Notes under the pieces: generated by a model
What the model was told of the DNA's origin: nothing
Database searches by the model: none
What the model saw: the letters and a program-made list of their open reading frames with translations, nothing else
Position numbers and translations under genes: made by a program
In this document: in pieces, positions 45,523-58,700 of the stretch
Layout: each line of letters starts with the position of its first letter
Position numbering within the stretch: the first letter of the stretch is position 1
NCBI GenBank assembly: GCA_028554755.1
Contig: JAPTOF010000001.1
Span: 5,066,501-5,130,500 of the forward strand
Reading direction: 5' to 3'
Source of the DNA: Cordia subcordata
Lineage: Eukaryota > Streptophyta > Magnoliopsida > Boraginales > Cordiaceae
Length of the DNA: 64,000 nt

Positions 45523-46468
45523 GAGGGTGTTTGGATTGGCTTATAAAAAAGTTACTTAAAGTACTTCTGGCTTTAAGTGGTTTTTTTCTATTGTTAACTT
45601 TAAGTAGTTACGTGTTTGAATAAAAGTTGTAGTTATAAAAATAAAAATTTACATGTTTGATTAAAGTGGGTTAGAAAGTAAGTTATATGATTAAAATAAC
45701 TATTAAGGACATTAAAATAGAATTTAAAAAGGTAAGTATAAGATAAAAGAGTAAAGATATTTTAGTAATAAAAATAAAAAAGTAAAGATAAGATAGTAAG
45801 AGGGTGTTTGGATTGGCTTATAAAAAAGCTACTTAAAGCACTTCTAGCTTTAAGTGACTTTTTTTTATTATCAACTTTAAGTAGTTACGTATTTGAATAA
45901 AAGTTATAGTTATAAAAATAAGTACTTACATGTTTGATTAAAGTGAGCTGAAAAGCAAGTTATATAGTTAAAATAACTATTAAGGATATTAAAATATAAT
46001 TTAAAAAGGTAAGTATAAGATAAAAGAGAAAAGATATTTTAGTAATAAAAATAAAAAGGTAAGGATAAGATAGTAAATGATTTGGTCAAACTTGCTTTTT
46101 TTCAACGTGCTTAAATCCATAAAAAGCAAAAGCTGGGGTTGGGAAGCTTTTTATTTTCTACTTAAAGCTACTTAAAAAAAGCTCATTTTTAATTAAAACA
46201 AACACTTTTAATAGCTTAAATTAGGCTTTAAGTAAGTTTGACCAGAAAAAAAGCCAAACCAAACACCCTCTAAATGATTTGGTCAAACTTGCTTTTTTTT
46301 CAAAGTGCTTAAAACCATAAAAAGCAAAAGTTAGGGTTAGGGAGCTTTTTATTTTCTACTTAAAGCCACTTAAAAAAAGCACATTTTTAACTAAAACAAA
46401 CACTTTCATTAACTTATATTAGGCTTTAAGCAGGTTTGACCAGAAAAAAAACCAAACCAAACACCCTC
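45523..46468. mobile_element. Tourist-like MITE (outer copy)
   Basis: Ends are GAGGGTGTTTGG at the left and the exact complement at the right (ccaaacaccctc), flanked by the 3-bp duplication TTA (45520-45522 and 46469-46471), as in PIF/Harbinger elements. Without the inner copy it is about 472 bp. It interrupts the exon-like frame at 45286. Confidence 0.9.
45800..46270. mobile_element. Tourist-like MITE (inner copy, nested in the outer one)
   Basis: A 471-bp element with the same GAGGGTGTTTGG ends, flanked by TAA (45797-45799 and 46271-46273). The interior closely resembles the outer element, in the same orientation: for example gataagatagtaa is at 45787-45799 in the outer copy and again near 46065-46077 in the inner copy. 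Confidence 0.9.
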
Positions 46469-46505
46469 TTAGACAAGCATCGAAGTTAAGCTTCCAATAA
46501 CCTTT

Positions 46506-46956
46506 AGGGGCTGTTTGGATTGAGGGGAATGGGGGGAAAGGAAAGGGAAGGGAGGGATTTTGGTATTCCATCTCCTATTTGTTTTGAAGGTATTGGAAGG
46601 GAGAGGGTTTTGGGAGAAAAAGCAAAATCCCTCCATCCTCTCATTTTTTATCCCTCCAAATTGGGATGATTTGAGGGGAGAGGATTCCTCAATTTTGTAT
46701 AAGGACAATTTTAACCCTAGACTTTTGTCATATTAGAATATTGTAACTTGGATACAAAATAAAAAAAGGTCACATAAGTAAATTTTAAAAAAAATTATCT
46801 TTTCCTCTCATTTCCCTTCTAATCCAAACACAAAATTTTCATAATCTTTTATGTTCCTTTCCCCTGCAAAAAATTTTTTAATCCAAACATGAATTACCTA
46901 TTTCCTCTTCTTTTTTTTTCTTTATTAAAATTTTCCTCTCCAATCCAAACAACAGA
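46506..46956. mobile_element. MITE with CTGTTTGGATTG ends
   Basis: The left end GGGGCTGTTTGGATTGAGGG is mirrored at the right by the complement of ctgttgtttggattggagag. The body has G-rich and C-rich arms that can pair (46525-46560 with about 46800-46870). No target duplication was pinned down. Confidence 0.55.
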
Positions 46957-47199
46957 CCAATGTATATAAGCCAATCTTCGATGGTTGGACAACTTTAGTT
47001 GTCTTATTAATTAACCAAGCGTCCTTGACTTCTTAATGTTTCTCTTAATGATGGTAACTTTGCTAGTGGTTGTAATCTTAACAAGCGAAAGTATCCTGAA
47101 ATTTGTAGTATATGTAGGAAGTTGCCACCAATACAGTATTTCCTGAAAAAAATGCAATACGAAAAGTCAACCAGAAGATGCGCATATCACCATCACTGC

Positions 47200-48371
47200 G
47201 TTCAAAAAGTCCTCAGGAATAGACTTTCCGGGTCACTTGAAGCCAAAGACGAGCTTAAAGTATTGAGATCCTTACGTTTTAGGATTTAGCAGAGATCCCC
47301 TGTGATTTTTCCTATTAGGTATATTCTCAACTATATGCTGTTGCTTCTGACGTGAACCAAATAGCCGGCTTCTAGATGTACCATGCCTGGAAGCTCAAGT
47401 AGACTACGGCATCTTGCAGAAAAATTACAAATTTATTGTCAGTGTTCGGGTTTTGATACTCTTGTAATACTGTAACATTATAAACAAGATGCCGTAAAGG
47501 CTCAAGAACTTCTGACTTCACACGAAATATTCTTTTGGGAAGGATCAGACCATTTAATATTATCCTCTAGCTTGCATCAGGCGCAGATCCACACGTCTGC
47601 AAACAAGCAATCCTAGGAAATGAAAGAAAGATTTACGCTTTCCTATATGGATTTTCCCATTTTGATACTTCATAAATTTTCACTTGCGTGTTTAAGAGCC
47701 TGTTTAGCTCTACTTACTTTGCAACCTAGAAGCTCCTAGAAAAAAAGCACCCCTCATGTGCTTTTTAATATTTGCAACTTATAAGCGCCAAATAAGCTTA
47801 GCCAAACAAGTTGTAATTTCTACGAAACTGTACAGAGATGCAACACACATGAAGCCAGAGCATCATTTGCATTGTTCAGAACAGGAGTGAGAACTAATCT
47901 TGGCAAAAAAAAAAAAAAGGCATACACTTCCGAATTTCCGGGTTGCAGTGAAGAGTAGGTTAACTCATATCTTAGATGCATAAAATTTCATATCATTCCC
48001 GTTTATCGCATGGGTGAAAGATTAGTTACTTATGAAATGAATAAATTGAGATAGAAAAGAGCCTGTTTTAGCTAAACTCTTGGTAACCGATAGCCTGAAG
48101 AATTTTAGTTTGTTTATGAACAAATACAAGCTTAAAAAAATTGAGACGCTTGCATTTACGAGCAAGCAGAGACCACCTCTGATTTTTCTATTAGCCATAT
48201 CACCGCAAGTCACTTGCGTATACGAATTTAATATACCTCAAAAAAAAAAAAAAATCACTTGCGTGTTTAAGTTGTAAGAAACTGTAAGAGTCAAAACACA
48301 TACGATCATACAAAACCAGCAGCATCAGTTGCATTGCTAAAAACCAGGCTGAGAACTAATTTTGGCAAAAG
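47200..48371. repeat. Partly duplicated upstream region of the first receptor kinase
   Basis: Two stretches resemble each other: gagcttaaagtattgag ... agcagagatc ... gatttttcctattag at about 47250-47320 matches aagcttaaaaaaattgag ... agcagagacc ... gatttttctattag at about 48129-48195, and 47826-47910 matches 48288-48370 (gcatca(t/g)ttgcattg, ctgagaactaattttggcaa). So the kinase 5' flank was duplicated. No gene is seen in 46957-48371. Confidence 0.55.
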
Positions 48372-51300
48372 ATGGCACAAAAATGGAGTTTCAGGATGGT
48401 AACTTCTTGTTGTTTATTTATTCTTCTGTAACTGCAATTCGCTTTATCTACTCTTTCAGCCATGTCTCTCAGCAATGATACTGACCTGCAAGCTTTGCTT
48501 GAGATCAATCCGTCCATTTCTGCAACTGGTTCCTGGAACTAAGAACATTAAGGTTCTTAATGTTCTTAGTTCCAGGAACCAATCTGTCCATTTCTGTAAC
48601 TGGCGTGGCATTACTTGCGCTGATCGTCATCAAAGAGTTGCTATCCTGAATATGGCATCCCTTGGATTGGTAGGTTCCCTTTCTCGTTCGGTAGGGAACC
48701 TCAGCTTCCTCAGGGAGTTAAATATTCAGGAGAACAACTTCCAGGGAACGATCCCTCAAGAAGTTGGTATGCTTTTTCGCCTGCAGAATCTTCGTCTGGC
48801 CAATAATTCCTTCCAGGGACAACTTCCTATCAGTCTAAGAAATTGTTCCAATCTTCGGATAATTGATTTAAATTGATTTAAGGGGTAACAAACTTGAGGG
48901 AAGAATTCCTGCTGAGCTTAGCATTTTGTCCAATCTTTACGCACTCAGCATTAGCAGAAACAATTTTTCTGGAAATATTCCACTGTCTTTGGGAAACCTG
49001 TCCTCTCTTCAGATTCTCAGTTTATCAAGAAACAATCTCCATGGAAGCATTCCTGAGGAGCTCGGGAAGCTCTCCAACTTATTTACCTTGGAATTATCAT
49101 CAAATAAACTTTCTGGTACAGTTCCTCCTCAGCTCTATAACATCTCATCTGTCAAAACCTTCTCCATCACAGACAATCAATTGCATGGTCGTTTCCCAGA
49201 TGATGTAGGCCTAACACTTCCAAGATTGAATTTGTTTTTAGCTGATCTAAACCATTTCTCAGGAAAATTCCATCATCACTAGGCAATGCTTCACAGCTTG
49301 TTAAAATCTCTGTTGGCGACAATGAATTAACAGGACCCATACCTCTAAATTTCGGAAGCCTTCAACAATTGCCGGTGTTACATTTTGGTCATAACCCCCT
49401 TGGAACTAATAAAGCCAATGATATCAGCTTCATCAACACTTTGACCAATTGTACCAGTTTACAAATACTGAGTTTGTCCAGAATTCAAATTGGGGGTGTC
49501 TTGCCTAATTCGATTACCAATCTCACTTCCAAACTCACATTTTTATGGCTGAATGATAACTACATTTCTGGAACAATACCCGGAGGGATTGAAAACTTTG
49601 TTGGCTTAACTTCTCTTGATGTGAGAAACAACTCATTCAGAGGTAGGCTCCCTAATTCTATAGGTAAACTTATAAACATGCAAGAGCTCTGTCTCTGAAA
49701 ATGAGTTTTCTGCTAGATCCCTCTTTCTATAGGAAAAATTGGTGGACTACAGATCTTTGAATTAGCACAAAATATGTTTAAAGGAAGCATACCAATTTCT
49801 CTGAGTAACTGCAGTAACCTACAAATGCTAAATCTTGGCCAGAATCGCCTAACAGGAGAGCTACCTGGAGAAGTTATTGGTCTTGCCTCTCTCTCTCTGG
49901 GCCTTATCCTAGCTCAGAACCGGTTCACCGGATCATTAACATCACAAGTTGGCTACTTGGAAAGTCTCGTGTTGTTGGATGTTTCAGAAAACCAACTATC
50001 TGGTGAAATACCAATCACTCTGGGCAAGTGTCAGACGTTACAAGTCCTCCTAATGGAAGGTAACATGTTTGAAGGAATCATTCCTTCGGTTTTGGGAGAC
50101 CTGACAAGCATTCAAGTGATAGATTTATCACGCAACAACTTGTCAGGGCCGATCCCAACATCACTTGGAAGGTTAAATTTGATCAGGAGACTCAATTTTT
50201 CCTTCAATAAGCTGGAGGGTCCAGTGCCAATCGAAGGAGTCTTTACAAATGCCACTGCACTTTCACTGCTGGGAAATGAAAAACTGTGTGGTGGAATCAA
50301 ATCACTAAACTTATCTGCCTGCCCTGAAGTCTCAGGGAAAGGGACTTTCTCGTAAAATGGTACTGGCTCTTGCAATCGTTATTCCTCTGATGATCATTTT
50401 GCTTGTAGCCTGCATATATGAAATCTATAGAAGAAGAGGATCCAGGCAGCCAATATCCACTTCTACAGATGGATATGACAAATATCCTAAAATTTCTTAC
50501 GCAGAAATTTTAAGTCTGACAAATGGTTTCTCATCAGACAACTTGATAGGGGAGGGAAATTATGGATCCGTCTATAAAGGAATTCGTGGACCTGGAGAGC
50601 AAATGATTGCTGTTAAAGTGATCAAGCTCCAACAAGTTGGAGGCAACAAGAGTGTCAAGGCAGAATGTGAAGCATTAAGGAACCTTCGTCATCGAAATCT
50701 TGTGAAGATAATTAGTGCTTGCTCAAGCATAGATTTTCTTGGCAATGACTTTAAAGCCATCCTTTTTGAGTTCATGCCTAATGGAAGTTTAGAAACCTGG
50801 TTACATCCAAGTTCAAGTGAGCACGAGGAGCCAAAGAAGTTGAAACTAAGAGAAAGGCTAAGCATCGCTATTGACATTGCCTCTGCCTTAGATTACCTTC
50901 ATAATGATTGTGATGTTCCAGTTATCCACTGCGATCTAAAGCCCAGCAACATTTTTCTTGATGAGGATCTGTGCACCCATCTAAGTGATTTCGGCCTGGC
51001 GAGGTTTCTTTCTGTCGCTGAAAGGAAACCAAACAACAGTCAGAGCAGTCCAATCAGGATTTGAGGAACAGTTGGTTATGTTGCTCCAGGTAAACTTTGC
51101 CTACTGTTTCTTCATCTTATATTTTCGGAAAATTGCCAGTTATGAGCTTCTCTTCAATGAATGGAACTTGTAAATTTCCTGCTTCATACTTTCAAGATAA
51201 CAGAACACTATAACATCATTACATCACCATATACAAACACAACCAAAGTTTTTACTTGAGTATAGCATTTCTTTTCCTGTTGTATCTTTAGCAGAACTTG

Positions 51301-51864
51301 ATGAATGGATCTAGATTTTTTCTCTTGGTATGTTTACTCAATATCATGAATAGGATCGAACCTTATCCATGAAATTTACCTGAGGTTTGCCTTTAAGAAA
51401 GTCCCTAAGTCGGTTTAGTTGATCTATGATTTATGTTTTATCATTCGTTAACTTTCCGATTGCAGAATATGGCATGGGAGGAGAGGTATCGACACAAGGT
51501 GATATGTATAGCTATGGGATCCTATTACTGGAGATGTTTACAGGAAAAAGACCTACAGACAACATGCTCACTGAAAACCTTAGTCTCCATTACTATGTCA
51601 AGAAAAGCTCTCCCCCATCAGGTTATGGAAATTATTGATCCACATATGTTTGAAGAAGGGGAAAATGCATCAAACGACACAACCCGAAAAGGCAAAAGCA
51701 GCATGCTTACGGTAGAAGATTGCTTGGCTTCACTTTTACAGATTGGACTTTCATGTTCAGCTGAAATGCCAAGAGAAAGAATGGACATTAAAGGTGTCCT
51801 TAAGGAGCTTCATGCAATTAGGAATAAGTTTCCACATATTGGAGCTGAGAATCAAAGATTTTAA
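48372..51864 (+). pseudogene. LRR-XII receptor kinase pseudogene (At3g47570/EFR type)
   Basis: It parallels the intact kinase at 55717 along its whole length: leader, LRRNT_2, LRR array, membrane segment (VLALAIVIPLMIILLVACIY), kinase (GEGNYGSVYKG, HCDLKPSN, SDFGLA), then an intron (51090-51465) and a second exon. Breaks in order: TAA in the leader (48429-48431), a palindromic insertion with TAA (48527-48581), a 10-bp tandem duplication (about 48865-48884), a 1-base loss near 49263, a cluster of stops and indels at 49690-49740, a shift with TAA near 50345-50357, TGA in place of arginine (51062-51064), and an added A near 51604. The kinase domain frame 50357-51061 is still open, so decay looks fairly recent, but a working receptor is excluded. 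Confidence 0.93.
48527..48581. repeat. Near-perfect palindrome (26-bp arms, 3-bp loop)
   Basis: Arms 48527-48552 and 48556-48581 are exact reverse complements around gtt. The right arm is the original coding sequence (it contains gttcttagttccaggaacc, matching gttctcagctcctggaacc in the intact kinase); the left arm is new. A 23-bp direct repeat (48507-48529 and 48581-48603, two mismatches) brackets it. Confidence 0.95.
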
Positions 51865-51899
51865 TCAGAAATTTGCAATGTTTGAGACTAAATAAAGCT

Positions 51900-54800
51900 T
51901 CATACGAGCTGCAATTTTATGATTCACTTGCATAAAGAATGGGTTCTCTGTACAAGCATCAGTTTTAACTTGTTAGTGTATGCTCTTATCTTTTAGTTCT
52001 TTGAGAATTTAGCTAATAAAGGACATAATTAAATGAACTCTTAATTGTATTAAGAACAAAAGTAAGCTTCTGGACATGAATTAGTAGTTAGATTAATGTG
52101 TAAGTTAATAGTAAAATAGTTCACGAATCAATGTAATTGTAATATTAACTAATTAGTAATTAAAATTCTAAAGTTAAAAATAATAATGAATATTCATAAT
52201 AGAGAATAAATATACAAATAATAATATAAACTAAACAATAGATTAACAAAAATTAAGAATAGGTAATATAACATATAATATTAATTTAATTATTAATGAT
52301 TTAATAAAAATAAATTAAAAATAAATAATATATAATAATTGATAGATAAATTAATAATAAAATAAATGTCACGTAATCCATACCTTTACAATGTATATTA
52401 AAAAAATAATCTATTAAATAGATTATATAATCACCCTTCTTTATTAGATGCGTGGTATCTTGCTTTTAATTCATTGTCCCCCACTTCGTAATGCCATTTT
52501 CACAGGCTTGTTCGAAATTCACAGCATGCTCTCCTTTATTGTGCACAAAACAACTTTTATTAGTTCCATTATGTACATCAACATAATTATTCAAATTATA
52601 GACTCTCTTCAAGAGTGCACCTAAAATTCCAAATCCTCTAGATTAATTAGGTGAATTAGTGGTGCCAATAGAAATAAGTTTCAATAATTATCTTATCAAA
52701 CTCCAAAACCTTAGAGGAATCCTTGTGTTGAAGCTAAAAACCCTAAAATGTAGGAGGTTCTTTTTAATTTTATCACCAATCCAATTTGCTAAATCCTTGC
52801 AGTAGTCAAACTAACTCCAAAGTAGAGGAACGGTTATAATGAAATTGAAATAGATATTTTCTAAGTTGGGAGATTGGTAAAACATAGAAAAATTGTTAGA
52901 GTAAAATAAACAGAAGATGAATCAAAATCACCTAAACAATAATTCATAGAACCAGAACATGTACCATTAGAAGAGAAACATGGATTTTAATTTATACAAT
53001 ATATACTAGCATTTATATTGTGCTATACACACAGGTTTTAAAATATTTTTTATTTAATAGAATTCAGAAATTGCATCTTCAAACTAATAAAATATACTCA
53101 AAACTCTAATTTGTACTGGAAAATATCTCATCCCTTTTAAGATCTTACAACATACATGCAATTTAAGTATTTGTTATAATTATAATTTTCTTCACATGCC
53201 AATAATATATATGTAATTCTTATATAAGTTCTTTCATCACTTTAGCGGTCAAATATATTAATGAATAATATTATATATGTCATATTTGTAAACTTAATAG
53301 ATTTGTAAGTAGATATAACTTTTCGTGGCTATAATTCAAGTGCCATCTTGTACAATCGTGTGACAATTGTCATATAATGTGTGTAATTAATAATTTATGT
53401 GATGTGTTTGGCGATAAGCAAATATTGCCTTTTCTTTTCAATGGTATTTCTTATTGGGTGTCTACTGCAACCTTGAACTGGTGACAATAGATTATTTTTC
53501 CGATCTTTATACTACATAGTACATAGCCACATCAAAAGTGTCACTTTTTGTGCTCTATTTTCATCCCCATTTAAAGCAGTACCTTTTTAATTTATGATGT
53601 TAAATCAGGTGACTAACCGTCAATATTCTTATCCTTGCTTTGTGCAATTTACTTATATTAAGAGCCTTATTTCGCCGTGCTTATTAGAGTGTTGATAAAC
53701 ACTTAAATAAAAAAAGTAAAATACACAAAATTTTTTTATAGTCTATTAAAAGTGTATTAGACCCCTTTGGTCTAAAGAGTCCTTTATAATCCCTATATGA
53801 TCCATCCAATGTTTCGAACTCCTTTGCTATTAAAAATTCCGTTATCTTTAACTATAAACTTTTTATGTCCAGATTAATTTTTTTTTTCAAAACTACCATT
53901 CTCTTTCGATTTTACAAAAGAAGATGCTATTAAGATTTAGGAGGTTCAATTCAATTCAATCAATTAGAGGTTAGGGAGTAGTTCAAGTGATTAAAACTAC
54001 TTCTTTATAAGTGATGGTTGAGGTTGAATGCCATGAGATGAAGGAGTTGGATTTATAATGGAGGTTAAAAATAAATAAATAAATAAGAAGGTTCAATTAA
54101 AATATTTAATGGAGGCCAATTAGAGAGGGAGACAAAAAAAAAAAACCTTCTATACTTGTTAAGGCAAAGAGGGGTCAAATGATCCCCAATCTTGTGAATC
54201 CCTCTGCCAACAAGCATGGATTTGATACCATTTGTAATGGGGTAAGATGCTTACCCCGCTTGACGCCTCAGTCTCCACGACAGGACCAGTCAACTACACA
54301 CGACTAAAAAGCATAAAACGCGAAAAATGGTGGAGGCTCATTATTTCTAAAGACATTTCATGTTAATCCCAAATACAAAAGGCATTTCATGTGACTAGAG
54401 TCTTGAAGGATCCAAGGTACAAAAAATTTGTCACCTTTGTGACAATATGTACTTGGGAAATCAAAAGTTCACCATTACCACTACCATATCAATATAAAAG
54501 CAATTTATATATATAAAAATTTGAATTTTTTTTAAATAAAAAATATTATAATTATATTCAATGAGGTCTCATGTTTTAAGAATGCCATGTATATAAGTAT
54601 AATAATTGTACTCGAATGATCTCATATTTTAAAAGTTTTGTGTAATTGTTTCATTGTCATCATATATACTTTCTAACAAAAATAACTATCATTGTGGCCT
54701 ACGAATTTTTCTTTTTCTTTTTCTTTTTTTTTTCTTTTTTGTGTGTGTGTCAAACAAATATTTTCTATGAACACTTTTCTTTTTGAAGAGAAAAGTGCGT

Positions 54801-55640
54801 AAGGATCAAGTGATCTGAGCGCAAGAAAGGTGGCCTCCCTGTCTGACTACCAGTGCAAAAGTCTCCATTCACACCACAAATATTTTCCTGATAATGTCTA
54901 ATTAACTTTAAATGATGCGAACACATATCTTTTTTTCTTTTAATGAATAGTTTTATCTTTTCGTAGGTTTACTTACTTTTTTGAACATTTTAAAAGCAGG
55001 AACTGATGAAGATTAGATAGCACCATATCATAGACCTCTGAAGAAATGTTTTCTTGTAGGCACATAGCCAAAAAATCTTGCTTGTGAGCTGTGATGCAAA
55101 TAAAAAACTAGCCTGAAAAAGTCTAGGTTTCCAAGAGAAACATAACAACGAAAAAGAAAAAAAGAAAGAAAGAAAGAAAAAGACAATCACTTATATATAT
55201 TCACATCATTACATAATGCATGCAAGCAGTTCCAAAAGATAAAATGCATGCTATGCTTATGATTTTGTCAAATTAACTACTTACTCCTTTAACTTTAAAA
55301 ACTTATTTAATAATTAAACTCTCAAAAGATGGCATATAACTCCCTTAGGTTACACTCTTTGTCCGACTTAACAGTATGTATCACTCGTGTACTTTGTGCA
55401 ATTATAGATATAAAATAGAGAGTAAAATAGCAAATCAGACAAACCAAAAACATACATGCATTTTTCCCCCTATCCCAAATGTCAATTTTTTGCTTATAAC
55501 TCCATAATGCAGCAGAAGGGTCGTCAACTCACATACCTGAGAGCTTAATAAAACTTCTACCAAAATTAGCCAGAAACTTTTCTCCAAAATCACACCCTCT
55601 CGTTTATCTCTAATTTCAGTGTATAAAGCTGTTATTGGCT
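51900..55640. other. Intergenic region between the kinase paralogues
   Basis: AT-rich, with very low-complexity stretches (52130-52350). I see no gene. The parts at 54170-54350 and 54790-54870 are less AT-rich and could be old transposon pieces, but no ends were found. Confidence 0.45.
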
Positions 55641-55716
55641 ATTAATTACACAACTCATACGAAGCCAAGTGCATCAGTGGTGTTGCATCAATTTCTAATC
55701 TCATTTAGGCGCAAAA

Positions 55717-58700
55717 ATGGCATATGCAGGGTATTTCAGGGTGGCAACTTCTTGCTGTTCTTCTTCTTCTTCTTCGTGTTGTTGTTCAATTATTATTCTG
55801 TACTTGCTATTTGCTGTATCTGCTTCTGCAGCCATATCTCATACAAATGAGACAGACCAGCTAGCTTTGCTTGAGATCAAGAAGCTGATCCAGGGAGATC
55901 CCTTCAATGTTCTCAGCTCCTGGAACCAATCTGTCCATTTCTGCAACTGGCCTGGAATTACATGCAGCAGCCGCCATCAGAGAGTCACCGCCCTGAACAT
56001 GTCCTCCTTTGGATTGGTCGGTTCACTTTCTTCTTCTGTGGGGAACCTCAGCTTCCTCAGGGAGTTAAATCTTGAAGAGAACGACTTCCATGGCACGATC
56101 CCTGAAGAAATTGGAAGACTTTTTCGCCTGCGGTATCTTTTTTTCGCGAATAACTCCTTCCAGGGACAACTTCCTATCGGTCTCAGTAACTGTTCCAATC
56201 TTCGGGATATTGATTTAGGTGCTAACCGGCTTTGGGGGAGAATTCCTGGTGAGCTTGGCACTTTGTCCAATGTTCTTGCATTCAGCATCAGCAGAAACAA
56301 TTTCTCTGGAAATATTCCACCATCTCTAGGGAACATGTCCTCCCTTAAGATAATTGTGCTAGCAAGAAACAATCTCCAGGGAAGCGTCCCTGAGGAGCTT
56401 GGAAAGCTCTGCAATTTATTTGGCTTCATGTTATCAGAAAATAAACTTTCTGGTACCTTTCCTGCTCCGCTCTATAACCTCTCGTATCTCCAAATCTTTT
56501 CCATCTCAGTCAATGAATTACATGGTCGTTTTCCCGATGATCTCGGCCTAAGACTTCCAAAACTAACTTCGTTTTCAGCTGATATGAACCACTTCTCTGG
56601 ATCAATCCCATCATCTCTAAGTAATGCTTCACAACTCGCTTTTTTTACTGTTGGATACAACCAACTTACTGGACCCATACCTCTAAGTTTTGGAAGACTT
56701 CAAGAGCTGCAGGAATTACATTTAGGTCATAACCCCCTTGGAACTAATGAAGCAAATGATATCAGCTTCATCAACTCTTTGAAAAATTGCACCAGCTTGC
56801 AAAAATTGAGTTTATCCAGAATCGAAATTGGAGGAATCTTGCCTCATTCAATTGCCAACCTCACTTCCAAGCTCACGTTTTTATGGCTGAATGACAACCA
56901 CCTATCTGGAACAATACCTGTGGGGATCGGAGACCTTGTCGGTTTGGCCTTTCTTGAACTACGCGGCAACAAGTTCACAGGTAATTTCCCTGATTCCGTA
57001 GGTAAACTCAAAAACTTACAAGAGCTCTACATTTCTGAAAATAACTTCTCGGCAGAAATTCCGTTCTCTGTTGGGAACATTAGTGGACTGCAGATCTTTG
57101 AATTATCAGAGAATATGTTTCAGGGAAGCATACCTACTTCTCTGAGCAATTGCAGCACCTTACAAATGCTAAATCTTGGCCGGAATCGGCTAACGGGAGA
57201 GCTACCTGGAGAAGTTATTGGTCTTCCCTCTCTCTCTTTGGGCCTCATCCTAGCTCAGAACCAATTCACAGGATCATTGCCATCCCACGTTGGAAAGTTG
57301 GAACATCTTACGTTGCTGGATGTTTCGGAAAACCAATTATCTGGTGAAATACCGAGTACTATTGGTGAGTGTCAGATGTTGGAGGCCCTCCTCATGGAAG
57401 GTAACATGTTTGGAGAAATCATTCCTTCAGCTTTGGGAAAATTAAGAGCCATACAAGTGATAGATCTATCGCGCAACAACTTGTCAGGGAAAATCCCAAT
57501 TTCACTGGCAAAGTTAAAGTTCATCGCAAGTCTCAATCTTTCCTTCAATATGCTTGAGGGTGCAGTGCCAACAGAAGGGGCTTTTACAAATCTCACAGGG
57601 CTTTCACTATTGGGAAATGAAAAACTGTGTGGTGGAATCAAATTGCTGAACTTATCTGCATGTCCTGAAGTCTCGAAGAAAGGGAAAAAGCTTTCTCATG
57701 GAACGGTATTGGCTCTTGTTATCACTATTCCTCTAATGGTCATTTTGCTGGTAGCATGTCTTTATGCAATTTATAGAAAAAGAGGATCCAGACGACCAAT
57801 GTCCACCACTACCAATGAATATGAGCAATATCCTAAAATTTCTTATGCAGAAATTTCAAGTCTGACAAATGGTTTCTCAGCAGAAAACTTGATAGGGGAG
57901 GGAAAATATGGATCCGTTTATAAAGGAATTCGTGAACCCGGCGAGCAAATGATTGCAGTTAAAGTGATCAAGCTTCAACAAGTTGGAGGCAAGAAAAGTT
58001 TCATGGCAGAATGTGAAGCATTAAGGAACCTTCGTCATCGAAATCTTGTGAGGATTATTAGTGCCTGCTCAAGCATAGACTTTGTGGGCAATGACTTTAA
58101 AGCTATCCTTTTCAAATTCATGTCTAATGGAAGTTTAGAAACCTGGCTACATCCGAGTTCAAGTGGGCACGAGGAGCCAAAGAAGTTGAGACTGAGAGAA
58201 AGACTAAGCATCGCTATTGACATTGCCTCTGCCTTAGATTACCTTCATAATGGTTGTGATAATCCAGTTATCCACTGCGATCTAAAGCCCAGCAACATTC
58301 TTCTTGATGAGGATCTGTGTGCCCACCTAAGTGATTTCGGCTTGGCGAGGTTTCTTTTTGTGGCTGAAAGGAAACCAAATAATAGCCAGAGCAGTTCAAT
58401 TAGGATTCGAGGAACAATTGGATATGTTGCTCCAGGTAAACTTGTCTTCTATTTCTTCATCTTACGCTTTAGAAAATTTCTAGCTTTTCTGATGAATTTT
58501 GAGCTTCTCTTCGATGTGTGGAACTTGTAAATTTCCAGGTTCATATTTTCAAGATAACACAACACTATTAACATCGATACAAGACCATACACAAGCACAA
58601 CCAAAGTTTTTTAGCAAAAGTTGATGACAGAATCTGCAATTTTTCTTCCGGAGTATTTTACTGAATCGCATGAACTGGATCAAACCTTATTCTATAGTAT

